Source of the DNA: Anoplolepis gracilipes
Taxonomy: Eukaryota > Arthropoda > Insecta > Hymenoptera > Formicidae
Length of the DNA stretch: 64,000 bases
Assembly (NCBI RefSeq): GCF_047496725.1
Contig: NC_132972.1
Span: forward strand, 9,883,001 to 9,947,000
Direction of reading: 5' to 3'
The notes under the pieces are model-generated. The model was given only the letters and a program-made list of their open reading frames with translations, did not search any database and was not told the DNA's origin. Made by a program: the position numbers and the translations under genes. Of this stretch, positions 53,258-64,000 are shown one piece after another (position 1 is the stretch's first letter; each line of letters begins with the position of its first letter).

Positions 53258-56200
53258 TTAATTAAAAGTTAATATTTGAGTTACAAGTTTTCCGCTGCAG
53301 AATGACGGTATAGTAAAGTTTATAAAGGTTGTAGGCTTGACAATGGAGAAAATTATACTTGATAATACTGATATTGCCGATGATAAGATTGCCAATGATA
53401 ATCCCGTGAAGAAAAAAAGGGAAAAAGCACAATTCAGTACTTAGCTGCCGTTTATCTAGTTCTTCAATGTTTTGACAGCCTTAGCCTATCTTCTTATATT
53501 CTCATTTTTTATCTTCGTTCTATGTAAATGTTTCGATTCAGTATTATATTTCTTTTTCGATTTGTATTTCGCATGCAGAAGGTAGCCATTGTCCTGTTCG
53601 TCTAATTTGTTTGCGAGACTCTCTTTTTTAACATTCATCCTTCATTTAATCAAGAGCTGCTATCATAAATACCGGCAATTTCAAATTATCTTAAAATATT
53701 AAAAGTAAAATTTTTTTTCCTTTACATTTTCTGAAAATATTCTCTCTCTCATTTTTAGATAATTGTAACAATGGATTGGCACGGTAATCCATATCTTTAG
53801 ATTACGATATAAAATTAGAAAAAAAATGTAATAATACGAAATAACATAAATAAAATTGCTTTAATGTATATATAGATATAAAAGTCTCTGTTTTTGTCAT
53901 TAAAAAATTATCAGCGCATTACTACGCGATTTGTATTTACTTTTTTATATTTACGTGTTTATTTTTTTACATTAATAAAATAATAAATATTTTTGAGGGC
54001 AAACAGTACACTGTATCACTGCGAGCACTCTGTTCTGGAGATCGGCTCGAAGAAAGCGCCAGGGGTCGGGGGATTAAAATCTCCTTTCGCCGAAAGAAAA
54101 AGATCGCGCGGGGTGGACACGTTATTCTTTAGCGAAAAACTTCGGCTACTCGAGACCAATGCGGCAGGTCGGTCAATTCGACATCCGTGAAGAACGAAGA
54201 TTAACACGCTTCACGACACCCTGTAATCGATATATACCTTCTTCCCACTGTGGCCTACGAGAGGGTTTGTTTACGAACCGGCTGAAATTCACTGCCCAAA
54301 TAGCCGCCGCCATCGTCGCTTGGTGTTAGAAAGATGCCGTTTTACGGTTCTCGCAGCTTTTGTTGACGCGACGAAAGAACACGGGGCACAGAAGAATGGT
54401 GGCGGCTTCCTTTGCTTCTTGTTATGTTCATTCGGATTGATTCATGCACGAAACGCATCGCGTTAATCTTCAAACGCCCGCGGACACATGGCAGCGATGC
54501 AAAATAAAGTATTCATTGTTACGCGGTTATCTTAATTTTGTCACCTCTTTCTTCTTACAAAGGGAATGCACGAGATATGATCTGATCTAAAGAGGTTTAA
54601 TCTAAGCGACTTTATCCAAAATCTTATCGATAGATTTTGAATTATGCGCGCAGTCGATTGTAAAATTTTAATGAACTATAAGCGTAAATGGACAAAACTT
54701 TTCTTGTCAGCTAATTTCAATTATACTTTATTTTGTACAAGGCTGTAAATATATATTTTTTTTATAATATTTTATAATGTATATATAAATTACTGAAAAA
54801 TTTGAACAATATACATCTAAATTCATATCTAAAATTTATTACAGTTTCGCTTATACAAAACACAGATATATGTATTTAATAAATCTTTCAAGTAAAATTC
54901 TCAAAAAAGAAGTTAATTTAAAAAAATACAATATATCGATAAAAATAGCTGAAGCACATAAAAGATTGCGTTATGACGTTGGTAATATTTGTCATATTTC
55001 AAAATACATATAACAGATCAAATATTCAAGTGATGCATCGCTCTAGATTCATATGAGAGATCCTCAGTGGAGACACATGATTCTGAGAAGGTTGTAGGGC
55101 CAGTCTGGTTTTCGGGAATCGCGTCTGCCGTCTACCGTCGGCCTCTTTAGTAAGGCGCCAACTTATCTCGAAAAAGCGGCGCCCTTTTACCCAGTTCTCC
55201 AAACTAATTACGAATTTAATAAAATTCTCGACGTTCCGTTCTCCCCGCGTTTCTCCAGCTAACAGAAAGGGTCTTTTCTTTCATGCCTGCGGAATCATCT
55301 TTCGCAATAATGCACGCTGCATAACAACGATCTTCTTTTTGCGTATTCATGCTTGAAAATAAGAATTTATTCTTTAAAAGTACATAGACACACTCTCTTA
55401 TCTGTTTGCAAATAATCGACAAATTTGCACAAAATTAAGTTATTTCCAGATTTATTTTCAGTTTAGATTGTTTTAAATTGAACGCAATGATTTGTAAACA
55501 ATATCTGACTATTGATGTATTTAATAATTATAATTATTGTAATTTTATTTTTTGTATAGAGTTCAATGAATTTCTAGAATCGTTTAGCTCAAAATTTTGA
55601 TGATATTTTATCGTATATTATTTTTAACTATTTATATTTTTTAAAGTTATAGAGTTTATTTTTTTATATACATATGTAATTAATAAAAAAAATTTATATT
55701 TACAGGTAGTATTAACATCAATGCATAAATACATTCCGAAGATTTGGATAATTCGTTGTCCACGTCGGACTCCTTTAGCCAACCTCTTTTTTCATCCAGC
55801 CTTGATCATTTCTTTCAAAGAAACTGAATTTGTTGCCGTAACAGCTTATCAGGTATAATAAATACAATAAAAAAATTTTATAAATATTTACGTTAACTTA
55901 CACAACATAGATTATTTTCTTTTTGACATTTATTATAGAGGGTACATTTCTAAGTAACACACGCTTTAAAGTAAAGTATACGTAAGTATATACTCTACTA
56001 CTTTAAGTTGAAACTTTGGAGAATATATTACTTAAAAATGTACTCTGTACAATATATGTAAGGAAACAGTGATACGTGTAAGTTAATGTAAACATTTTAA
56101 ATTATAAGATTTTAAAATATATGTTAAATTGATGTTCTCTTTTAGATCATTTTGACTATCTTGTTTTAAAAACTGTAAATTTTATATTATATAACTGTTA

Positions 56201-56911
56201 TATGATTTAATTTCTTTATTATTATTATTATTATTATATAATTTAACTCCTTATTATTTATATTTTTAAAATTTAGTTTTAATTTCTCTTTTTTATATCG
56301 AGTAATACTGATCTCAAAAATGCAAAATATCTCTGAGTCGTTTTCTCGATGAAACTGTATTTAATGAAAACTTTTGTTTTTTGTATCATTTACAGAATGA
56401 ACACATCACCAAGTTGAAGATTTATAATAATCCGTTCGCGAAGGGATTTCGCGAAACGGGACAATCACGATGCAAGCGTAAGTATCATCAGATGGACCAT
56501 GCTAGTCGGCCAGACGATGAAGAGAATAATTCTTTCTCCGATTCATCCGAATCAAACCGTAGTGCGAGTAGCTTGGATGACTTGGCGCAAAAATCTGTGG
56601 ACAAACCTGAAATTAAAATTTGCGATGACTGTGACGACATCAAGCCATTGGCCAAGCTCTCAAAATTATCTTCAAAAACGGAAAACAATCACGAGAGTGA
56701 AGTACCAAGTCCTTTTCATAGACCTTGGTTAGACTTGCCGTCGCGTACACCAAATGTACCGATGAGGCCGATGGTGTCATCGGTACCATCAACGATCCAC
56801 GATCTGTATTTCTCTTACTTACGATCTCCGCATGTACCGTTCATCACACAAAGAGAATGGACGAGATATTATCAGTATCCCTTCGCGATGTTTCAATTCG
56901 GAAGATTGTGA
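44911..56911 (+). CDS. Doc: T-box transcription factor, Dorsocross/Tbx6-like
   Basis: Five exons join in phase: 44911-45028, 46782-46917, 52628-52940, 55706-55852, 56396-56911, giving 409 aa. T-box factors bind TCACACCT-type sites; Dorsocross genes act in extra-embryonic membranes and heart in insects. The domain runs from about residue 60 to 267: VELQNRKLWEQFHAETTEMI, TKLGRRMFPYVQLSVSGL, HPDSPALGEHWM, KLKLTNN, SMHKYIPKIWI, FVAVTAYQNEHITKLKI and NPFAKGFRETGQSRCKRK. The last stretch (QSRCKRK) recalls Dorsocross proteins, which is why I favour that orthology. The core is divergent: an insertion of roughly 12-15 residues (about 121-137, rich in G, N and D) and FKETEF where FPETEF is usual. The C-terminal region is serine-rich and acidic, ending QYPFAMFQFGRL. 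ATG 44911 is the first in frame. Introns 2 and 3 are 5.7 and 2.8 kb. Confidence 0.82.
46610..46705. mobile_element. Small MITE-like inverted repeat with CCCAGGTA ends
   Basis: The ends are TACCCAGG and CCTGGGTA, and the inner arms share CGTTTTATAA and GTTTTCTAAAC. The right arm has about 10 extra bases. Total length is about 96 bp, in intron 1 of the T-box gene. No clear target duplication was seen. CTACCTGG or CCCAGGTAGCA also occurs at 46132-46139 and near 49400. Confidence 0.5.
47068..47636. mobile_element. Non-autonomous hAT-type element (MITE), 569 bp
   Basis: The element starts CAGGGTTGGGAA and ends TTCTCAACCTGG, imperfect inverted termini of the hAT type. It is flanked by a perfect 8 bp duplication, ATTATTAC, at 47060-47067 and 47637-47644; hAT transposases make 8 bp duplications. 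Near the ends it carries GTAACGAGTCGTTAC and GGCGTTAC, typical of this MITE style. No transposase frame is present. It sits in intron 2 of the T-box gene. Confidence 0.85.
47645..52627. other. Remainder of T-box intron 2 with GC-richer patches
   Basis: GC-richer patches lie at about 47870-48220, 48580-49040, 49850-50130 and 50860-51085. Two ATG-initiated frames of 95-100 codons occur in the first two (47899-48201 plus; 48702-48989 minus) without recognisable homology. A short stem (TTTTAGC with GCTAAAA) lies at about 51808-51840. The remainder is AT-rich. Confidence 0.4.
53227..53254. repeat. AT microsatellite in T-box intron 3
   Basis: A pure AT run in an already AT-rich stretch, about 45 bp upstream of the candidate alternative exon acceptor. 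Confidence 0.9.
53301..53444 (+). other. Candidate alternative terminal exon of the T-box gene
   Basis: An acceptor (TTCCGCTGCAG) is followed by 47 open codons and TAG, in phase with the end of exon 3 at 52940. If used, the protein would end with NDGIVKFIKVVG and a basic tail (KKKREKAQFST), losing the second half of the T-box. Homology is not visible, so it may be chance. Confidence 0.25.
53993..55265. other. GC-richer patches in T-box intron 3
   Basis: Two GC-richer patches (about 53993-54500 and 55025-55265) are separated by AT-rich DNA. They resemble those in intron 2 and upstream of the gene. No conserved frame was recognised. Confidence 0.35.
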
Positions 56912-57350
56912 TGGACGAACGTTGTTTTAATTTTTCTTGCAATATTGTTGCAACTAGTAACTTATGACACTTTAGTCATAACGAGTAATCAAGAGTGTGT
57001 AATTAAATATCAATTAAATAAAATCAAAATAAAAAAAATTTTTTACTTGAAATAAAATAGATAAATGAAATTAAAAAGTAATTTTAGATATTAGTTTAGA
57101 ATCTACATATCAGAATTAATTAAATTTATATTATTTCGAGTAAAATAAATTTTACGACAATTAATTATAATAATTAAACTATTTTAAAAGTTTATAAACA
57201 TTTCTGTTTGTAAGCCAAAGATTATTGTAAATAAATACTTATTCTATAATTCACTTTGTATATAGTTTTAATATTTTAGTTAACGTTTACATTTAATTTT
57301 ACATAATTTTAAGAGTTCACATTTTATGTGATAAAATTTAATAATTTAAC

Positions 57351-57394
<44 letters not shown>

Positions 57395-59096
57395 ATCTGA
57401 AAAGTTAAATTATTATTTCTTTAACATTTTATATTTTATATCGAAATATGAAAAGTTGTAACAATGAAACGGTAGCATACATACATATGTTCTTAGAGTT
57501 CCTATGTATTATTATTAAGATTTATTAGTTATTAATACATTATTAATAAGTTATTAATAATTAAATCTTAATAAAAATTAATCATATAATTAAAATAAAA
57601 TTTATTTTAAGTTTGATGATGGAACAAGTAAAATTTATCAATTTTGATTACCAAAGTAGTTTTATACTTACTGTCAAGGAAATTTTAATGAAATTTTCAG
57701 AATTAAAAAGATTCATTATATCTTACATTTACGAGAGAGAATAATAAGACATATAAAATAAAATCATTTTTTTTCAGAGTTTTTTAAATATAAAACTCAT
57801 CAAAAAAAAAAATATGATGCCATCTAATCTAAGATATATGGACATATATGAGTTAAATAAAAATATGGATGACGGACGAATAATAAATGCATATTTTCGA
57901 GATCTTATTTGCTGTTTGTTCTTTTATTGAAATGCACATTTGTATATGCAGCTAAATTCCGAAAAATTTACAATCGCTACTTATTTGTGGTTCGTTCGTA
58001 CAATATATCCAACTTTATCTATATGTTTTATCGTATTATACGTCGCATATGCCATAACTACAGATTACAATTTTGAATTTATAAGATATTACCAAAGAGA
58101 TATATTAAATATATGTAATCTGTATATACGATTAGATATAAGATTTTATTTTATAAGGATTAAATGAATAAAATTATGTGGTTATATATATTATGGAATT
58201 ATTTTTATAATATAAGATTATTATGTCTACCTATTATCTACCTATAGAGTTTATATTCAAAAAGTTTTATTCTCTTCTACGCAACATGAGACAAACTGTG
58301 ATATCAAATGTCTTATATGGTTATTCGATATATTCATCTTTAATTAGAGGAGAAGGAAGGATGATAATGCTTTTATATATATCTACAGTGCGCCTTTTTA
58401 TAGTTTTTCCGCAGACATATAAGAGATGCAGTTTAACACCAGGTAAACTTCTGTAGTTAGCTATTGCCTTCCGAGAAGTGATAATTGAATATAATCCAAA
58501 GTTTCCGGCCGAGATTTTAATACAAAACATTTGAATAAAAAAAGAGAAGATTATAATACAAAAAACAGATATTTTTTGTGCCAAGATTATCATACATTTA
58601 ATTTATTTATTATTATTTTATTAAATTATTATTTTTAGTATTTAAAAATAAGAAGAAGTTAAAGAATGAAAAATGACAAATCGATACTCGAATGTATCCA
58701 ATTCTTTTTAAAAAGTGTCAAGTTTATTGAGTTTTTTCCGTGATTTATGTCTTTCGTTGTTGTCACCATATAATTCTATTCTATTTTTTTATGAAAATTT
58801 ATTTTGATAAATATTTGTCATTTTATTTATATAAATCGTTAATAATTATAACTAATTTGCTGTGTTTATTAATCTTTCAAAATTTTCCTAAAAAAGAAAA
58901 ACAAATTTAAGTTTATTTTTCCTAAAAATAATTTTAATTTTGATTTTTCATGATTTCCACAATTTTTATTTTTATTTTTTATGATTTTTGTAATTTTAAT
59001 TTTAATTTTTTTAACTTTTCTAAAGGTAATTTTAATTTTATTTTTCTCAAAAATAATTTTGATTTAATTTTGTTACTTTTCTTAAAAATAAATTTA
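56912..59096. other. Intergenic AT-rich DNA after the T-box gene
   Basis: No gene is seen. The first part is presumably T-box 3' UTR. A TA microsatellite lies at 57355-57391. The right end (58890-59096) is T-rich low-complexity sequence next to the retrotransposon tail. Confidence 0.5.
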
Positions 59097-60890
59097 ATTA
59101 TTATTTATTATTATTACTATTATTATTTATTTAATCCTTGCCTTACGACTTAGGATGACTTCCGGTTACATAAATTGGATGAACTTAAATTACATTAAAT
59201 TAGATTAACTTAAATTAAATTAAATCACATTACATTACATTGCAAATTTCGAAATTAAATCAAAATCAGAATCATAATTAAAATTAAAATCCAAATCCAA
59301 ATCCAAATCCAAATCAAAATCCAAATCAAAATCAAACTTAAAATTAAAATTAAAATCCAAATCCAAATCAAAATCAAACTTAAAATTAAAATTAAACTCA
59401 AAATCAAAATCAAAATCAAAATTAAAATTAAAATTAAAATTAAAATTACAACTATAATTAACATTAAAACTAAAACTAAAACTCAATAGATAATCTGAAA
59501 TAAAATAAAATACAATGAAATAGAATAACATAACACCTCGATACCGACTATGTTACAATGCCACCGATAACAAATAAAAATCGAATCTAGACTTGACTAG
59601 TTTCATCTCTTTGGTACAGTTCCTCTTCATCCTTCTTCTCCTCCTCTTTTCTTTTCTCTTCTCTTATTTTGCTTATTCTTTTCATTAGTTCCTATCCTCT
59701 TCCTTCTCCGCTTATAAACTCCTCTGCTGTTACTGTTCCATCTTTCGTTGTCTCACACCTTCCTATCACATGCATTAAGCTTTCTTCCTCTTCTCCGCAT
59801 ATTCTACACCTTCTATCATTTTCTTCTCTCCAATATTGTCCTTTTTTCAATTCGTTTCCACATCTGAATCTCGCTATCAATATCCTTTCCTTCCTCTTCT
59901 TCTTTCCTTGTAAGTATCCCGGTATTTCCTCTATCATTGTTTCTTTATAGCTACTGATACTTCGAAATCTCTATCTTTTTCTTTTTTTCTTCCTCTTCTC
60001 TTCTTCTTATTTTTCCCATTATTTCTTTTTACTATTTCCTCTATTTCCTCCTCTTTCCTCATTTTTTCTAGTTTTTGTCCTTTCCCCTCTGCCCATTCCA
60101 ACATCTCTTTTCTCTGGCTGTATATCGTAATTATTCTCCACTTCTTATTGTTGTACATAAAGTTAACTTGCATCGCTCTTTTATTCATTTCTTTTACATT
60201 TACATTCTTTATCTTCTTACTTATTGCCATTATTATTCCTCCTTTCCTCTTTCCTTCTTGTTTTTTTTCTTTGCCTCTATACAGTGCCATTCATATTTAC
60301 TTGATAACTTGTTATTCATTCTCTTCCATATTTCCTCTTCTATCCATGTCTCCGTCAGTCCTATTATCGAATCCTTCAGATATTCCCATGTTTTTGCGCA
60401 TTTATTTGTTACTCTCACTATGTTCCATAAGCATACTCTTATTCCGCTCTCCTTGTCCTCTCCTTCCTCCCCCTCTTGTTTCTTGAACCATTATTCTCTT
60501 CTTCTTTCTTCAACCAATTTTTCCTCTTTCTTGTTCCATTTGAACCTCTTTTCTTCTATTCTTATTTTCTTGTATCCCCTTTTCACATTTCTAACACTTT
60601 TCTCTCTCTCTCTTTCTCCTCTTGCTATCTCTCTCAGTCTTTGTTGTCTCTCTCTTTCTTTCCTTGTTAAATTATCTTTTATTATTATGCCTTTTTCCTG
60701 TTCTTTCTTCTTGCTCATTACATTTCTTTTTTGTTCCCAACTCTCTAGTTCTTCTATCACTATGTTCTTATTTTCCTTCAGTGTTATCATGTTCGTTCTC
60801 TTTACATTTATGTTTACATTCATAATATTTTTTACAAAATTTACTACTTCTTGTTTCAATTTAATTTTTATATTATATATATTTTAATTT
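59097..60890 (-). mobile_element. Decayed non-LTR retrotransposon with internal deletion
   Basis: On the minus strand, in order: an ORF1-type basic segment (about 60859-60491, SWEQKRNVMSKKKEQEKGI); fragments of an endonuclease region in two frames (about 60418-60233 with IIGLTETWIEEEIWKRM, then 60290-59934 with GGIIMAISKK and WRIITIYS); and the extreme C-terminus of ORF2 with a zinc-knuckle-like CRICGEEEESLMHVIGRC (about 59937-59692). The reverse transcriptase between them is missing and frames are broken, so it is a dead copy. The 3' UTR contains a TTTTGA/TTTTAA hexamer array (about 59230-59480). The element ends with GTAAGGCAAGGATTAAAT and a TAA-rich tail (about 59136-59097). This fits families with TAA tails known from ants. 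The 5' end is approximate. Confidence 0.75.
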
Positions 60891-61397
60891 TATTTCTAGC
60901 TTGTTCAATATTTTTCTCAATAACACTATTTGTTTTCTTAACAATCCTATTTGTTAGTTAATCTAATAAAAACTTATGATTTCAAAAGGGTGCGTAATCG
61001 TGATAATATGCCATTGTATGTAGATAAAATGGAAAATGAAAAAAAATCATGCTTTAAATACCTTTTGTTATACCTTTCAATTATTTTTAATTTCTTCGAA
61101 TCAAAGATTCTTTGTACCTATCTTTTGTTGAGCCTGGTTGTACATGAAATATTGTACGGTGACACCATACAGTGCATGAGACAAAAGATAATATACGACG
61201 AAACTAAACAAAGCGATCCTACTTTGCCTTTAAACAATCAATCAAATTTTATTCGATTTGTCGGAACGAAATCTAAATATCACATGAAAATACGACTATA
61301 ACCATTCACAAAAAATTGAAACCCAACACACTAATATATGCTTAAATAATGCTCATTACATATATCATTTGCGACTCATGACAACTTTTACATCATT

Positions 61398-61547
61398 GAT
61401 TACGTTTACACATCATCCTTAATCGAGTTTAATAACATCCATAATTATAAGGCTCCGATTATAGTTATTCCATTCTTCATAGGAATAGTCATTTTTAGAA
61501 CTACGGATGTTATTAAACTCGATTAAAGATGACAGGTAAACGTAGTC
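61398..61547. repeat. 150 bp inverted-repeat element
   Basis: Arms 61398-61440 and 61505-61547 match at 38 of 43 positions; the inner 22 bp (core TTAATCGAGTTTAATAACAT) are identical. The 64 bp centre is partly self-complementary. It looks like a small MITE, with no coding capacity. Confidence 0.75.
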
Positions 61548-61680
61548 ACTATCTCGAGTTATTCGAATATTTACAATTAGCTTCCGCTTCAAGATAAACC
61601 TTCCAGGTACCAAAAATCTCCCATTAAGGTGTATTGTTAGGAAAGTCTATATAATTTTTAATATATTACATTTGTAGTTT

Positions 61681-61683
<3 letters not shown>

Positions 61684-61734
<51 letters not shown>
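61684..61734. repeat. TA microsatellite
   Basis: A pure TA run of about 50 bp in intergenic DNA. Confidence 0.95.
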
Positions 61735-61737
<3 letters not shown>

Positions 61738-62239
61738 CATAAGTACAAATTTTTATTATTGAATAAAATCGTTTTTATCAACTCTCTCTGGCTTTCTATT
61801 TATTTAAAAAAGTAAAAAATTCATCAATCATTTCTGTGTTTTATAATATTCTAGTTATACATATATAAAATTTTACCATAATACACATACACATGATTAT
61901 TTTATGCATTTATGTCACATATAATCGATTTTTAAAAATGTTTTGAAATATAAATACAAAACTGTATTGTATAACTAGATGTATTAATTATAACTAACAT
62001 TTTAAATTTTTGTTTAAACTTATTTGTTTAAACTTATTAAACTTTTTATATTTTGTTAAACTTTTATTTTCATGGAATTGTTTCCTTTTCAACTTGTCAT
62101 CTCATTGTTTTTCTTTTGTGCGTATATGTTCAATTTATTACTAGGAAATTTTCTTAAATTTTTCTTTTATATTTATTTTAGATTTTTTTAAAGAATCTTT
62201 TCTTTTTTAAGTAAGTTACAATAAATTAGTTTTGTCTCT

Positions 62240-63000
62240 TCGATAGAGAACCTCCTGGACGTCTTATCTTTCATGAAATATGCTATCTGCAAGCAGCACA
62301 GCACGAGTGCAAGACGTCAAGGAGTATGTCTCGCCTGTTTGTCGCCTAGCCCGACGATTTTGTTGACTCATGGACCTCGGGACACTAATGTGAGATGCTA
62401 ACTCGAAACGCAATTATTTATCTTGATTGAAACACAAAGTTTTGACTATTTGAATAGAATACCGAGAAAATGAAGTGAAACTTCATTATTGATCATATGC
62501 TGACATTTTTTTTAATACACACTCATTATTTGTCATTACTTTAGTATAGAAAATTAATTTTTTTAAACATTATTAATTAAATTTAAAAAGTTTTCAACTA
62601 ATTATAAAAATATTGTTAACTTATTTTCTCAATAAATAATATATCTCAGAAATAGTGTACAATTTTTAATACTTTTTTTTTAAATAAGGATACTTTGATA
62701 GCTCCTACTTAATTAAACTTGTAAGAAAATTTCGATAAAATAGACGCAAAAATTTCGTTTAAGAGAATTCCCATACGAAATGTAGCGAGATCGATCATTT
62801 ATTATTGTCATGTCTCTGTTCGCTAACGCTTATGTTAGTGGAGCGCATAACGGTATGGATCGCCGGATATATTACAAACTTAAGATTTTTCCGGAACACA
62901 ACGCACTGCGTAATCTGAATACGTAATCGACGACCCCGGCATTCTCAGATTATTTTATGGTGCACGCCACTCGGTACCGTAAGAAGGCCTTAATTTACAC
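62240..63000. other. Intergenic, two GC-richer patches, one with a stem-loop
   Basis: Patches at 62240-62400 and 62750-63000 stand out. In the first, CTCCTGGACGTCTT (62252-62265) pairs with 62311-62324 with one mismatch around a 45 nt loop. No gene is recognised. Confidence 0.4.
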
Positions 63001-63081
63001 AAGCACCTATATAAATATCTCACTCATCCATCAACACAAAAAAATCATGTAAAGTATTATTGTCTATAAAGCTACTATAAA

Positions 63082-63084
<3 letters not shown>

Positions 63085-63145
<61 letters not shown>
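63085..63145. repeat. AT microsatellite
   Basis: A pure AT run of about 60 bp roughly 300 bp downstream of the lipase stop codon. Confidence 0.95.
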
Positions 63146-63147
<2 letters not shown>

Positions 63148-63451
63148 TGTCTTTTTTAAATAATACAAATTACAGAACTTTATCTCTCTTATATCAGTTG
63201 TCTGATGTATGTGTATGTTTTTATTGATATATTTATGAAAATATAAATAGATGTATATAAAGATGATTTTATAATAATATATATTATGTAAAAGACAAAA
63301 ACGATTTTATATACATTAATGATTTAATTTATCTGTGAACGAATAATTTAATATAATTAATAACAATATTTAATTTTAATTATATTATTATATTTTAAAA
63401 TATTATATTTATTATATTATCAAACTTAATAGTATATATAATTTTTCTTAA

Positions 63452-64000
63452 TTAAACACGCCTTGTCCGCCTTAAATCAAGTTCAAAGTTTAACTGTTTT
63501 TTAAATTGAGAATGTTTTGTAATATTATCATATTTTACATTGTTCTCTTCTATTTCTTTGTTATTCGTTAATTCCGGTACACAACATCTCTCATCGCCGC
63601 GGCCCTGCCAATATTTCGGACAATATGGCGGATTGATATCGCTGAAGCAGAAAGATCCTCTGGTGTTGGCCGGGGTGTGTTGACCCATCGTCACGTACTC
63701 TCCCGCCCTGGCGGCGATCCTCGGACCCGAGGGACATCTCCTGGAGCAGGACTCGGCCATCATGCTCGCGCCACCGTTATCTATGCTCTGTGCCATAAAG
63801 CAAACAGACCACACGTGACTGCACAGATGGAACATCTCTCTGTCCTGACAGAAGGGTTGCACCTTGCCACCGTTGACGCAAAAGTCCACGTGACCGACGC
63901 GACCGACCTCCCCGTAATATCCTGCATTGGTGTGTATCACCTCGACAAAATCGGCATCACCGGCGTCCAAACGATTCATCATACCCGGTCGAACTAGCGG
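63452..64000 (-). CDS. Lipase, pancreatic-lipase-like family, C-terminal part
   Basis: A single open frame on the minus strand runs from the window edge (64000) to the stop at 63452-63454, 182 codons; the 5' part lies outside. The family comprises secreted or membrane-associated triacylglycerol lipases and phospholipases A1. RLDAGDADFVEVIHTNAG and GHVDFCVNGG are the conserved block after the catalytic aspartate region. CSHVWSVCFMAQSI carries the catalytic histidine (CSH). CSRRCPSG and YVTMGQHTPANTRGSFCF follow the usual cysteine-rich loop and core strand. The nucleophile serine and catalytic aspartate would be beyond the edge. There is no PLAT domain, as usual for insect members. The last ~40 residues are a charged extension (KEIEENNVKYDNITKHSQF) without clear family match. 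Confidence 0.88.
   Translation of the reverse strand, partial: PLVRPGMMNRLDAGDADFVEVIHTNAGYYGEVGRVGHVDFCVNGGKVQPFCQDREMFHLCSHVWSVCFMAQSIDNGGASMMAESCSRRCPSGPRIAARAGEYVTMGQHTPANTRGSFCFSDINPPYCPKYWQGRGDERCCVPELTNNKEIEENNVKYDNITKHSQFKKQLNFELDLRRTRRV

Noticed and set aside
59235..59531. 98-codon minus-strand frame of alternating F and N/D residues
   Set aside because: It is translation of a hexamer simple repeat in a retrotransposon 3' UTR, not a protein.
60075..60887. 270-codon plus-strand frame rich in S, F and L
   Set aside because: It is the antisense of the lysine- and glutamate-rich retrotransposon coding strand.
60951..61301. 116-codon frame next to the retrotransposon
   Set aside because: Non-ATG start, lysine- and leucine-rich AT-driven composition, no family resemblance.

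Overview
This window is eukaryotic, AT-rich, intron-rich DNA from an insect. The gene set (peroxisomal carrier PMP34, geminin, FRG1, Shc, RACK1, NFU1, GCN1, a Dorsocross-like T-box factor, an insect lipase) and the remnant of a non-LTR retrotransposon of a type common in ants point to Hymenoptera, probably an ant. The order is inference; no species marker is visible. Gene models were built by hand: exons were joined only where GT-AG (one GC-AG) junctions keep phase and the joined protein matches the family.

Layout. Positions 1-16 kb hold four plus-strand genes: PMP34/SLC25A17 (2392-6011), an unrecognised multi-exon gene (about 6515-9768), geminin (11668-12821) and FRG1 (13788-15310). Positions 16-24 kb hold Shc on the minus strand (16158-19017), divergent from RACK1 (20366-22179), which converges on NFU1 (22349-23598, minus). 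NFU1 shares a 0.6 kb divergent promoter with GCN1 (24233-34785, plus, 13 exons, 2651 aa). These are compact housekeeping genes.

From 34.8 kb the character changes. A gene-poor 10 kb stretch with GC-richer patches precedes a T-box gene (44911-56911, plus) whose large introns hold more such patches and two non-autonomous DNA elements. This looks like a developmental regulatory landscape. Then come 6.5 kb of intergenic DNA with a decayed non-LTR retrotransposon (about 59097-60890, minus), an inverted-repeat element and TA microsatellites. The last feature is the 3' end of a lipase gene (63452 to the window edge, minus).

Functional links are loose: geminin (replication licensing), GCN1 and RACK1 (ribosome-associated signalling), NFU1 (mitochondrial Fe-S delivery), Shc (receptor tyrosine kinase signalling), PMP34 (peroxisomal cofactor transport). 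No operon-like or defence system is present. The points most worth a second look are an apparent +1 frame break at the start of the unrecognised gene, a foldback element with ~200 bp arms in its intron, a hAT-type MITE with a perfect 8 bp target duplication, a divergent T-box domain with a possible truncating alternative exon, and E2F-like and NRF1-like promoter motifs.
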